From Paramyrothecium sp. XJ0827 (lineage: Eukaryota > Ascomycota > Sordariomycetes > Hypocreales > Stachybotryaceae), in assembly GCA_020881915.1 (NCBI GenBank), contig JAJFPB010000011.1:1674001-1738000 (forward strand): DNA of 64,000 nucleotides, in the 5' to 3' direction. Positions within the stretch are counted from its first letter, which is position 1. Every line of letters starts with the position of its first letter. Positions 52,050 through 62,839 of the stretch are shown here, in pieces. The position numbers were made by a program, and so were the translations under genes. The notes beneath the pieces were generated by a model. That model searched no databases. It saw nothing but the letters and a program-made list of their open reading frames with translations, and was not told where the DNA came from.

Positions 52050-55000
52050 CAGGGTTCAAAGCCACTACACTCCACTACACATTCGAGGATATGGAATTGA
52101 TGTGGATGATGACTAAGATCACGGCGGTGGAATGGATGGATATGGATCCATCATGGATGTGAATCCACAATGTGGAAAAGATGGCCACATGACGAGCAAG
52201 GGACTTACTCCCTTGCATAACTCAACCCCTGGCATATCGCCATCATTCCCTCGAAGGTTCTGTCAGTATCTGATCCAGCTGCTCGATCAATCCTGCACGT
52301 AGCCAACTGCGTAAAGTCTGGCACATGCCGATAGTTGAAGCATCTAGCCGATTCCTAAGCCTCGTAACCATCTGCCCGGCCACTGAAAACAACCTCTCAC
52401 ACTCTGCTGACATAGGGGCCACAGTCAGTAAATCCAGGGCCATCCTACTCAATTTGGGGTACTTGAGACGCCTGGTGTGCCAGTATTCGTATGGGTCGGT
52501 AACGAGAGCGTCAGAATCGTCGATATTGCGTTGCCACTGATCGTACTCATCGAGATCAACCCTCTGTACAATGACGAAAGAGATGCCCCGGCGGACTCGT
52601 CAATAGCCTGATTCTGAAGAGTTAGCCCTCGTTTGCTGTTACGCCAGGCTGTAAACTTGTTCCTTGAGGATTTAAGACGTTTACTTGCAGGTAAATCAGA
52701 GTCCTGATCTTCAGAAAATAAGTCCTTGTATTCGCATTCCCACAGATCCTGAATAATCGCTTTGGCTTTGATAATCCACGTCCGCCGCTTAGCATCATCA
52801 CCCCACAGATCGTCGAATAATGCCCAGCGGTAAGCAGGATGGAGAGCCGGCGCGCCGTAGATCACAGGACTGTCGTTGAGGTATTGATAATACTCATCGA
52901 GCTTTATCCAGCCTAGATTAATATTAACGGCGAGATGCCCGGAGTCAGGAGGCCAACGGCAATCTTTTTGGCGGATTCGAGGGACTCGAGAAGATATTCG
53001 TACGCATGAAGAAGATCCCAGCTGGTACCTTCGAGTCGTGACTCGGTTAGCCATACCAATCACAGACTGACTCCATTCAGCCAGGACTTACCGGATAATG
53101 GAAGCTCAATCTCATCTTCTTGACCTTGCTTTTGGTGTTTCCCTTGTCCATCGCCCTCTAAGGCTTTCACTACTAGCTGAAAGTCTAGTAGGATATCGCG
53201 GAGCGCCTGGAGCACACGCCAGTCGCTGCTTGAAATCCGGTTCTCTTCCTTCAAAAGAACGGCATCCTGGCCCCCTTCCTAACGGAGCCACTTTTCGTAA
53301 GATTCGCTTTGTTCCACTCACTCAACGCTCGCTGGATAAAAGGGTCGTAAAACGGCTGCAAAACAAGAGCCCGGTCGATCATGGCTAGCTGGGAAAGCCA
53401 ACGGGTAGCGTTATCTAATACAACGCCAACAGGATCATGGCTTTGGGTCGCTGGATCGTCGGATCGTTGGGATTCGACCAGCTGGACTTTTTTAAGGACG
53501 TCGGTCCAGATATCGGATCTGTTAACCTCCTGCAAATGCAGTTAAAATAAGCCGGAAAACAGGAAAGTTAGAAAACAATGCAGTAAAAACAAGAAAAATA
53601 TCGGCTTACCACAGCGAAGTTATGCCATTTACCTACTGGACCCCTTTTGCGCCACTGCTCGTGTTCCCTCGCGGCCGTCAATTGGCCGTCGTAGATCTGT
53701 TGCTCGAACGCGTTTGGATCTTGGCCAAATAGCATGTGTTTCACCACTATATTGACAACATGGCCAATGCAGCGAACCCAGCGCTTCTTCCAGTCGAATC
53801 CTAGCTCATGGCCCAGCTCTTCCATCGTTGTTTTGTTATTCGAGGCGTTATCCAGCGTAAAGTAGCCCAGCTTATCCCCAATCTCGAACTCCCGGACGAT
53901 GTCGAGTATCTGCCCAGCGATATTCTCGCCTGTGTGCCGGCCTAGTAGCTCCGGGAGGCCGAGAACGCACTTCCGGGGCCTGTTATCCAGATCCCTAAAT
54001 ATACAAGTAACGCCGTAAAGAGCATGCCTGTTCCCGGATCGCCATCCATCAAACTGGATATGGATTTGGCCTGGGCTCTTCCGAAGCGTCTTTCGTACAG
54101 CCGATTTATTCGCGTTGAATTCTCTTTCGGCGATCGCGCGCACCGTTACATCGGATATGTGAGCTTCTGTAATGGAAACAGAGGGGTTGAGATATTCGAA
54201 GATCGCTCGCAGGTCAGGATCTTTCGCGGTGGTGAACGATCGATTCGTGTTGACGATCCAGTTGACGATCATCTGTTGAAACGCGGCTTTATTAAACCGC
54301 TTGATTAATAGATTCGTTATTTCTTGATCGCGGGGGACCTCTGGATTCAATCGAAGTAATGTAGCAATTGAACGGGCGGGTGTTGCAACGGTAGATTTCA
54401 GGGCCTGCCTTTTACCTGAAGGATCGACTATGCCGTTGTGATCCTTGAACAAGTGGCTCTCAGCGTTCTGCAGGCCCTTATAGTTGTAATTCTTCGGCCT
54501 CGGATCCTTCCGTTTGATACACATACAACAGACCCAGCGGCGTTCCTTCGTTGCTATATTCTGAATGTCGTACCCAAACCGGTAGACCCATTGACGCGTG
54601 TGGCCATCTCTTTCGGACAAAGTCCAGCCCTTGAACAAGCGAAATAGCCCGTTGTTCGTCTTCTTCTGGTCGTTCGGGGATCGCTGCCGTCGATTTCCCT
54701 TGCGCAGAGGGCTCGAGAGTACCTGGTCGAGAATCGGGCTGATAGTCGGCCATTGTGATACGATATTTGCAGCTGAAGTTTTGTTGCCAGTCAGAATGAG
54801 CCAAAGTACCGGTAGTCGGACGCATTGGCATTGTCAGACAATTAAAATCCACATAGTCGAAGGTCTAATAGCATCAGCCAATTGATGAGAATTATCTGAG
54901 GATCGCGTCGCCCATGAGGAAATACACCGGATCGTGCAGATCTTTATTCTGCCAGCCAGGCAGCTGCGGTCGCGAGCAGCATCATAGGAACAGCTGAACA

Positions 55001-55290
55001 GCCATTCCAGGTAGCTTGATATCGGTAGGGAACAGGTATGCGTTGTCTTAAACCTGGCATATTAGTTCGCAAATACTTTCAACTCAACCTATTAACTAGG
55101 GGTTCTGTGGTATTTGTAAACCTCCGCTAAGATTAAGGAAATATCCACTGCATTCCACAATTTCCACATGTGGCCTGGCTCCCGTGGAGTGGGAGTAAAT
55201 CCACAACTGGGTCTGATGGAATGGAGTGTATTTGATATGGATCCAATGTGAGTCCATATGTGGGTTATCGTGGAGTGGCTTTGAACCCTG
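52050..55290 (-). mobile_element. hAT element hAT-6, 3241 bp
   Basis: Ends carry the 17-bp inverted repeat CAGGGTTCAAAGCCACT (52050-52066, inverted at 55274-55290). The first six bases equal those of hAT-4. Subterminal DNA on both sides is rich in GTGGA/TCCAC words (GTGGAATGGATGGATATGG at about 52128; ATCCACTGCATTCCACAA at about 55143). The 8-mers outside (ATGGCGCC and TGCCTGTA) do not match. Confidence 0.8.
52243..54753 (-). pseudogene. hAT transposase (hAT-6), several frameshifts, two introns
   Basis: Start ATG 54753 (MADYQPDSRP). After a frame change near 54650 the frame runs from FKGWTLSERDG through the zinc-finger region (WVCCMCIKRK ... AESHLFKDHNG) and the core (GQIHIQFDGWRSGNRHALYG, YFTLDNASNNKTTMEEL, RCIGHVVNIVVKHMLFG). 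An 80-nt intron (53609-53530, GTAAGC..TTGCAG) leads to VNRSDIWTDVL and LDNATRWLSQLAM. A frame break near 53270 is followed by KEENRISSSDWRVLQ, and a 63-nt intron (53091-53029, GTAAGT..GCTAACC..GAAG) to SWDLLHAYEYLLESLES. Two further breaks (near 52950 and 52570) precede the dimerisation domain (LSRMALDLLTVAPMSAECER). It is clearly inactive. Confidence 0.87.
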
Positions 55291-55974
55291 TGCCTGTACT
55301 TCCCGCCAAATAATGCCAAGCGATAAAGCCTGCCCCCATATCGTTCCTTCCAGGTAATAAGCTTAGGTGTGTGCTCCCTTGAACAGGATGTAGAACGCAG
55401 CCCAGGAATTGTCAGCAACCGATGCACAGCTAAGGGGGCGCAGTCAGGCAGTGCAATATTGTTGCTCCAATGTGACGTCAGAAATATATATCCTGTCTAA
55501 GCAATGTGCTGCAGCACCCGGGAAGACCATCAGATCTCGGTAGTTTATTTATGCTCAAACGATACAGTATTGTTTTGCTTTTCACCAGGACTTTCATTTA
55601 GGTTTGACATTAATATGTTGTCTGCTCCTGGACATGATGCTTATTGTTATACTCTTAAAACCTATTCCGAGTATGAGTATCCTAGATAAGAAGTTAAGAG
55701 GATGTCAAACTTCTCGAGGATGCACTTGAAAAACAATATTCCCATAGTTACTGTTTATTCAATCAATCCGAGATGGTGAGGCTAGCGTCCAAGAAGCCTT
55801 GCAAATTCTTAGGAGCCACGTTGATCCCGCCCAATGAGTGTGCATTTGTGTATGGAAGTGACTAAGCAACTCTCAAGCTCAACAAGTGCAATATTTCGAC
55901 CATTCTACTTTTAAGATGATACATCATATTCTTGAAGCCTAATACATGCCACTTTAGCTCTTCCAACCCCCAAC
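55291..55974. other. intergenic, no gene recognised
   Basis: Between hAT-6 and the adenylation-domain scrap. No gene or repeat supported. Confidence 0.5.
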
Positions 55975-56394
55975 TCAGCACTCCAGCTGCGTCCGTTTGA
56001 TCTTGCCCGTAGAGCTTAATCGAACCATTTCGAATACTGCATTTGGGATCAATGGATCTCCATACTTATCGTCCCATACAATCGAAGCCTCCCGCAGTAC
56101 AGCAAGCTCAGAGTGATCCTGCTCTTGAGGGAGCAACTGTCCGCAAAAGGGAACTGACCGCGACCGCTTGCGACCGTAAGTTCCCCATGGTGACAGATAG
56201 ACGTTGACTTCCAGATCCACTAATAGCTTCTGCGCCGAATAGGTTGCCGGGAGCGCAAGATCAAGGTTTGAATTTCTGAAATTAATGCTCGCATTCGTCT
56301 CACTTACCATAACAGCTAATGCAAGATACCTGTTTAGTGCAATGGTGGTAAGCCTGCCTGTCGGTCCTGCGCCCGCAAAAATGAAAGATGCCAT
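55975..56394 (-). pseudogene. possible NRPS/acyl-adenylating domain C-terminal scrap
   Basis: The minus-strand frame ends FEMVRLSSTGKIKRTQLEC, which resembles the A10 core motif region of adenylation domains (L..TS.GK..R..L, Lys catalytic). Upstream ATYSAQKLLVDLEVNVYLSP resembles the segment before it in fungal NRPS A domains. The middle is not alignable and no other A-domain core motif or carrier domain follows, so this would be a relic. The match is based on a short motif and is uncertain. Confidence 0.35.
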
Positions 56395-56445
56395 TATCAG
56401 TCTCGTCCGCAGACAAATCGAGAATTAGAAGCAGCAAACCAGGGC

Positions 56446-58514
56446 TTGCGTAATATCGTTGGCTCACTTAGAGAGGGCACTCTAAATGATTCCATTAACG
56501 TGCTACAGAAGCTCAGAGCTACGCGAGATACGGATAATGCATTGGGGCCAGGATTTTCGCACATCGTCGACGGAGTGGCCTCAAGTCTGGCTCCTCCGCC
56601 TGTCAGTACCCATGGCCGGTTCGCGCTTCCACTCTCGCAGTGGACAAGGGTCAGCAATGATGACGAAGCCATGCTGAACCTATTGAATGTGTTATGGACA
56701 TGGGACACAACTCTAACGAAAATAATCCATCGGGGGTGCTTCACGAGCACATTTGCTCTACCGCATCCCAAGAAGCCGGCACAAGAAATCATAGCGAGGT
56801 CCAGTTCTGCTCCCGATTTCTCGTCAATGCTCTCCTTGCTGTGGCCACAGTACGTTTGTGTCAAGTCTAATTCTTGAACTGACCTCCTTCCTATTGTCAA
56901 CTTTCTCTCCCTTCTAATCTCTCGGCTATGGCTCGGCTAATCAGACTCAGTTACATGCCAATTCGAACGATGGTGACCTCGAACCTAGGCAGCTGTCAGG
57001 CCACGCCTTTGCCGAAGAAGCCATGAGTATCTTGAACCTGGACAGGGCTCAACCCACTCTAGCACTTCTCCAGGGTATGACAGCGCTATGGATGTACGAA
57101 CATCTGTCTGGCAAATCACAAAGCGCAAGCCAGTTGCTCGACGAGCTCTTGAGCCTTCATTCCCAACTCGCGACAAAAGGCTACTGGAATTCACTGCCAG
57201 TGCCGATCAGTAGCTGTTTGAACGCCACTGCTCGCAGCACTACCGAGCAAAAAAGGGAAAAACAAGCCTTGTCGTACGCGTCATGGGGTTTCTATTTTCT
57301 CGATTTGTATGTGGAGGTGACCCCTATCGAGCAGTGTTCTCATCACCTTCCGTTGGCCAAAGAGTATAGAGAAATGACTAACCTTGATTTCTCACAGGAA
57401 ACTCTGGCTCAGCTTCAACTCTACCACACAAATTCTTAGGCCCCGCCTCCCTATGGATTTTGGCTCAGACGCCTGGCATGCTGTCGACGACAACAGCGTG
57501 AACTTATGGATCCCATATCCAATCACACCCCATCCTCGACTATCATACTTCATGGAGACTCACTCCAGCGAGGCGCAACTGAGTCTCCTTGGCGGAGCTA
57601 TTATCCTGGAAGTTGTAAACAATTCCGCCTCCCCAATGCCAGATTGTCGCTTAGCGATACAGCTCTACGATCAAATCAGTGGTTGGAGGCGGACATCGCC
57701 CCGTGGAACGACCACAGAGCAATCATCCAACCCAACGTTGGTGTCTCTCAGGTGAGTAATGGTGAAGAAGGCTACGGGGACTAGCCGTGTCACCGACTCT
57801 AGCATAGGGGTGATTCCTACACAAGCATTTTGGTCGTGAGAGCTAACATAACACAATAAACGTAGTATAACGGCCGACGTTCTCGCATTGAGGCTTCTAG
57901 AGCCATTTGTCCACCTCTCTTTTCTCGACTTCGATCGTGGTCGCTCAGCTCGGTCACTTATCGCACTTCATTGTGAATCCGTTCTCTCGATGTTGTGGAA
58001 CTACCGCACGGCTTTTGGCATGCGGCACGATGGGTGGCACCTACAAGCATGCTCCTTGGCTGCCCAAATGCTCATGTCATATCTTAGTCCAGATCGAACT
58101 GACGGGGATATGTCAATCAAGTCATGCATGTTGCTACACGCGATGGGCCTGCACATGCCGGTTGCAAACCAGTCTCTTCTCAGTCTGAGAACCATAACAG
58201 AGCGCAGAGAGACTAGTCTACCCAGCGCAGCAACAGCATATTTGATGGCGGGTTGTCTGAAAACCGACTTTGCCATTGTTTTGGACGAGGCCAACATATT
58301 GAGCCACGCAAGCAGTGGGCAAATTGGCGGCGGTCTCGTTTTGCAGGGAGGTAGTTTGTCCTTTACGGACACAATCCGGAAGTTCCGACCAGAGTTCGTG
58401 GTCGCAAATGTAGCAAAGCCAGCTGTGGATGACGATACCCTACCAGCTAGCGAGAATACCACAAAACAAGTAGGTAGAGCAAGTGAGGGACAGGGACAAT
58501 GGAACAATCCCTGA
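56446..58514 (+). pseudogene. decayed fungal transcription factor (MHR, Zn2Cys6-type)
   Basis: Separate frames carry successive blocks of the middle homology region of fungal zinc-cluster regulators: SQWTRVSNDDEAMLNLLNVL and WTWDTTLTKIIHRG (56446-56877), then EEAMSILNLDRAQPTLALLQ, GMTALWMYEHLSG and a distal LSYASWGFYFLDL (57023-57439). A further NSVNLWIPYPI (about 57497), and RSLIALHCESVLSMLWNYRT near 57950 within 57888-58514, complete the order. This succession, and the spacing of a helix ending in L.YE..SG then WG..LD, is the usual pattern. No Zn2Cys6 motif was found upstream, and the frame changes at least three times. Some changes may be introns, but the lack of a DNA-binding domain favours a relic. 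Confidence 0.5.
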
Positions 58515-58570
58515 CTGGATAGTGGTTGGCAGATACGCTCGGAGGACATCCGATGTTCTCGAGGCTGTTA

Positions 58571-59255
58571 ACGTACACCACAAGCGAAAGTCACAACTAA
58601 GCGAAAGTCACAAAAATCTCTCAACCTACAACCTACCAATTCAAGCAACCAATTCTAAACAAATCAACATGCCACAGCGAAATGATGAAGCTAATATTAT
58701 TCTTGCCCTTCAAGCCCTTCAAAAAGACCCAAAATTAAAAGTCGGGCGCGCTGCATCAATCTACCAAGTCTGCAGACAGAAGCTGGGCCGCCGTCACCGA
58801 GGCACACCATCTCGACACAATATTATAGCTAATTCCCGTAAACTATCTGATCTTGAGGAACAGACGATAGTTCAGTATATCCTTGACCTGGATTCACGAG
58901 GATTTTCTCCCGGCTTCGTGGCGTTGAAGATATGGCTAATCGCTTACTTGCTGAGCGCGACGCGCCTCCCGTTGGAACACATTGGGCTTCCAACTTCGTT
59001 AGGCGGCAACCACAGCTCAAGACGCATTTATTTCGCAGATATGACTATCAGAGAGCTAAATGCGAAGATCCAGTCGTAATAAACGCGGGCATAATGCACG
59101 AACATGTAAGGCAGATATTCCAGCCTCTGGAGATAAGTATAGAGATTAATTTGAATTGATTTTAAGGTCTGCTGTGTTTTGATTGAAGTTCTTATTGGAA
59201 GGGTTGAGATTTTTGTGACTTTCGCTTAGTTGTGACTTTCGCTTGTGGTGTACGT
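58571..59255 (+). mobile_element. non-autonomous pogo/Fot1 element (pogo-B), 685 bp
   Basis: Perfect 50-bp inverted repeats at 58571-58620 and 59206-59255, flanked by TA at 58569-58570 and 59256-59257. The TIR differs from that of pogo-A but keeps the layout: a 13-mer AAGCGAAAGTCAC occurs twice with AACT between. The interior is a deletion derivative: the N-terminal third of a related transposase joined to the zinc-knuckle tail, with about 1.17 kb of the DDE region missing compared with pogo-A. Confidence 0.93.
58670..59159 (+). pseudogene. pogo transposase remnant with internal deletion
   Basis: Begins MPQRNDEANIILALQALQKDP, homologous to residues 1-20 of the pogo-A enzyme, and continues through the psq and CENP-B-like segments (LSDLEEQTIVQYILDLDSRGF). 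One base is missing near 58910 relative to pogo-A, and the second frame resumes as MANRLLAERDAPPVGTHWAS and ends ...CEDPVVINA. There the deletion joint at about 59087 places it next to GHN-type knuckle sequence (GCATAATGCACGAACATGT). No catalytic Asp remains, so it depends on another element for movement. Confidence 0.88.
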
Positions 59256-59257
59256 TA

Positions 59258-59972
59258 GGGAAGTCATGAGCTAGGAATCAACGTCTTCTATCATCTCTTT
59301 CTTTTCCTGATCTTCTGACCAGAAAAATGCCGTGCTTCATACCAAGTTCGTTGGATCTTCAATCTCTCATCAAAACGCCTGTATCAGCTCCCCCGGGCTT
59401 CGACTCTACAAAATGGGGCCTTTCTACGCTAAAGGGCGTTATTAATGGCCTTACGACTCCTTTCCCTCACCCAGCGGTGGTGGATGCCTTCATTTACTAG
59501 AGAAATCTCAGTCAGAACACCTGGGGACGAGTGCTTCCTGTATTCAAGTCAGTAGGTCTTGTCGACCTCGAAAAGACCTTCATTTTGGTAGTCGTTAGTC
59601 ACAACTGCTAAGAAATTAGCTGTATCTATGTCCCTAGGCTACAGCAGCATAGTAGCTACGCACAAACCCCATCAATAAAGCCTATATCAGCAGTTTGCGG
59701 CATTTTGATAGCCTCAATGCAGTGTGCGGTGGAGGAATGAGGTTGGATGGCATTCCTGTTTTGGTTACTAGTTAGAAAGAGTGTGTGCGGATCTGGCCCA
59801 CCAGCGGCTCCCCATCCAGCTACGAGTTTTTTGAGATAATACGGTAGTGCCGTGTAGGTGCCCTCACCGCCTTTCGTGGGGGGGGCAACAGACCCCCATA
59901 CAGCCCTGTGTAAGGCGCGGTCTGGGTAAAAGTGGTTAAGCCCGTATATCAATTGCAGAAGAATGCGGTTAT
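59258..59972. other. intergenic, no gene recognised
   Basis: 3' flank of the MHYT gene and the right side of pogo-B. A G7 run (GGGGGGG) at about 59880 is followed by CAACAGACCCCCATACAG. No gene supported. Confidence 0.45.
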
Positions 59973-62839
59973 CTAAGGCCGCCTCTTGACGCACGTCGCG
60001 AAAAGCTCATCGAGGAACGTTGTCTCCTCCTCGCTCGCGGCCGCCTCCACATTCCATCCGCCCCTCCGGGATGCAACCGACTCGGCTAACATGGCGCGGG
60101 TAAACTGCTCCATCTCGATTGACCGGTCCGGCTTAGACCGCCTAGAAACGCTACGGGTCTCCAATGCCAAGACGCGCGCTGTGCGCTGGCTTCTCCCGGC
60201 TGAACTCGGGCGGGACGCCAACAGCCCCGCGAGGGATGATGTGTTCTCCTGGTTGGCGTCCTGCACGTCCACTACTATCTCCCGCGACACCATGATCCCT
60301 CCAAACGGAGACGGCTGTGCCTGTGTCGATGAGGACGGCCGGGCTCCAGCTTGTTGATATGGGAATGATGGAGGTTCGAGCTGCCTTGTCTGTCCACAGT
60401 CATTGCGCGAGTTCTCAGTTATGCCGAGCTCGTCGTTAGACGTGCTGCTGTTGGAGCTACTGTTGCATAGGGCAAGAGTTGACGAGCTGTGGTGGGGCAT
60501 GGCGTCGATGCCTGATCTCTTGACCGACACAGGTGGTAGGGACGACAGAATGGTGGACATCTCACGGTGCAGGGCGCGGCCGAACACGGCATGGTGCGGC
60601 GAGTTTTCATACACCAGTTGACGCACCTTCAAGAACTGTAGCGGCACAAATGTCCAGGACCGGCCGCGCACGGTGGCGTTGATATTTAGAATCACCTGCA
60701 GGGTGATAAGCGGGCAAGTGCTTGGGCCTGATGAGGAGCTGTCGAGCGCCCTGCACGGTATCTGGACGACCCTAGCCGAAAGTGACGCCTCTTCGTACAC
60801 GTGGCTATCGATCTCGTTCCCCAGGGCGGAGATGGCCCCTCGCAGCTGGGCAGCGAACTGGGCCTTAAGCGGCTGGGGTCATTCATGAGCTCCAGCCGTC
60901 GAAGGCGTGGGCACGGGCTGGCTATCGAGGTCTAGGAGAAAGTCGTGGTGCCACTGCTGAAGCTTCTTCACAGGTAGCATGACTGTCGGGAGGGTGTTCC
61001 GCGAATTTCTGTTGACCAAGACGTCGAATCCGAATCGGTCCACCCGGGCGCGTAGAGCAAACACGCCAAGATGGACTCCCGGCTCGACTGTGGCCCTGCT
61101 CTCCGTGTAGGTGGCCATGTCGAGGAGTCTTCCCTCAAGCCGCTGTGTCCTGATCTGCATGCTCGATCGGATGATGTCTACAACACGGCGCGGCTCGGCG
61201 AACCGGAACCCGGAAGCTTCAAGTTTGGCGACCTCATGGGATGCACTCACATGCCGCACCAAGAATAGAAGAGACCCTCGACCACTCAGGTCTTGGCTCG
61301 GCCTCAACCCTGTCTCGAGCAGAACGTCTTGGTCTTGGGTCTCTTCAGCCTTTGGTCCCACACAGGCATCCGGGCCATTAGGGTTAACAATCTCATCGGT
61401 CGTTGGCCCAAGCCGGGTGAGCGGCCGTGGTTCGCTGCTAGTGCCTGTGGCGAAAATCTCGTCCCAGAGCGCTCCGGCGTTGGCGAGGCCCTCGCCCATC
61501 CGGGCTGACAGCGTGGACGCAGCAATACAGAACAGCTCGCGAAATTTCATGTCGTAATTTTCGACGAGTTGGCCATTCTCCTGGACCAGTTTGGTGGACC
61601 CCATGCCACGTCTGCCACCCTGAGGAGGGGGTCAAGGTGCGTCTTCATCCAGTCGAGCAGGGTCGCAACATTTGACCAATTTCGTGACGCCCTGTACATC
61701 CAGTGGAATTGGGGATGGGCCGTGCTGAAGATATCGTCCACTGACTTTTGCGGAAACACCTCCGTGATCATCTGGCTGGGCAGTAGGCCATCTGGGTTGA
61801 CAAGCATCCTACCCTGATCGTCGAACACTGCGGCCGCCACGACAATCTGCTGTGACTTTGCAGCATATCGTTTCCTCGTCCGCGCGGTACAAATGGCGGT
61901 GGTGATTATGATACAAGACGCGACAACGGACTAGCATTGTGTTAGCAGAGAAGGAACTCTGATGACTGTATGGTTTCGTCGACTAACCAGGCAGATGACT
62001 GCTATGACCGTCGTATCCCTCGAAGTCTCGCCATGAGTGGAAATGTGCACATGTCGTAACGTGTATCTTGTCCCCAAGGCCGCACACCAGTGCATCCCAG
62101 ACACGGCGCCGGCGAGGATGAAGGCGCAACCAATTCTCCTCAGGGTCGAGTCGGTCCAGGCGTTCGTGAAGACGAAGAAGAGAGACAGAGCTGCTGTGCT
62201 AGCCGAAGGGGCAATGACGGCCGCGCCGACGACGTTAGCAATGTTGTAACTGCAGCGGTAGTTGCTGATGGACGCATCGCCGAGGTAGTGCATGCCGCAG
62301 ATGGCACCGCCTGAGAGCAAGCCCGCCAGACAGACGCGCCACCATCGGATGTCTTCGTTGATATTGACCGCGAGAAAAGCAACGAGCAGAACGAAGATTG
62401 GTAGGAAAAACGATGCAACAGTGGTGCGAACCGAGTAGACAATTTGCAGATCCGGCTCTCCATTCAACAGGGTAATCGCCCGGTTTGCGATGAAGTGCTG
62501 CGAGGTTGATCAGCTGGAAAGGCTCCAAAGAGTCCTGACGTGGTGGCGAGGTCTAACCATGGACCATATTGCAATCCCTTGCATCGATATCGCGGCGCCC
62601 CCGAGCAAGAGACTACAGGATAAGACGGTTAGCCGGCTTCCTGTTTGACATGAGAGTGACGGAGAGAAACCCCACAGATTATACGTTCCCTTAAGGGAGG
62701 TTCGCCGGCGGATCAGTTCGAGGGTCGAGCCGGCGCCAAGCGCGCTGATGGCGTAGCTCAAAATCACGAATCCAACATTGAACGAATAGGGGACCGTTTC
62801 CCCTATGTACCGGTCCATCGATTGGTTGGCGGTCGACAT
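59973..62839 (-). pseudogene. MHYT-domain membrane sensor, one frameshift and one nonsense codon
   Basis: MHYT proteins are integral membrane proteins thought to sense gases through a metal held by Met/His/Tyr. Start ATG 62839. Introns are at 62675-62613 (63 nt), 62557-62498 (60 nt) and 61987-61931 (57 nt). The helices carry three MHYT motifs: WSM|HF across the second intron, GAICGMHYLGD and AVSGMHWCAALG. The cytosolic part follows (SQMITEVFPQKSVDDIFSTA, FRELFCIAASTLSARMG, VLVNRNSRNTLPTVMLPVKK) and ends ELFATCVKRRP at 59973. Two lesions are visible: loss of a base in a GGGG run near 61600, and TGA at 60879-60881 where the frame is otherwise open and Trp (TGG) would fit. The rest is well conserved, so decay is recent or the calls are errors. 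Confidence 0.82.
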
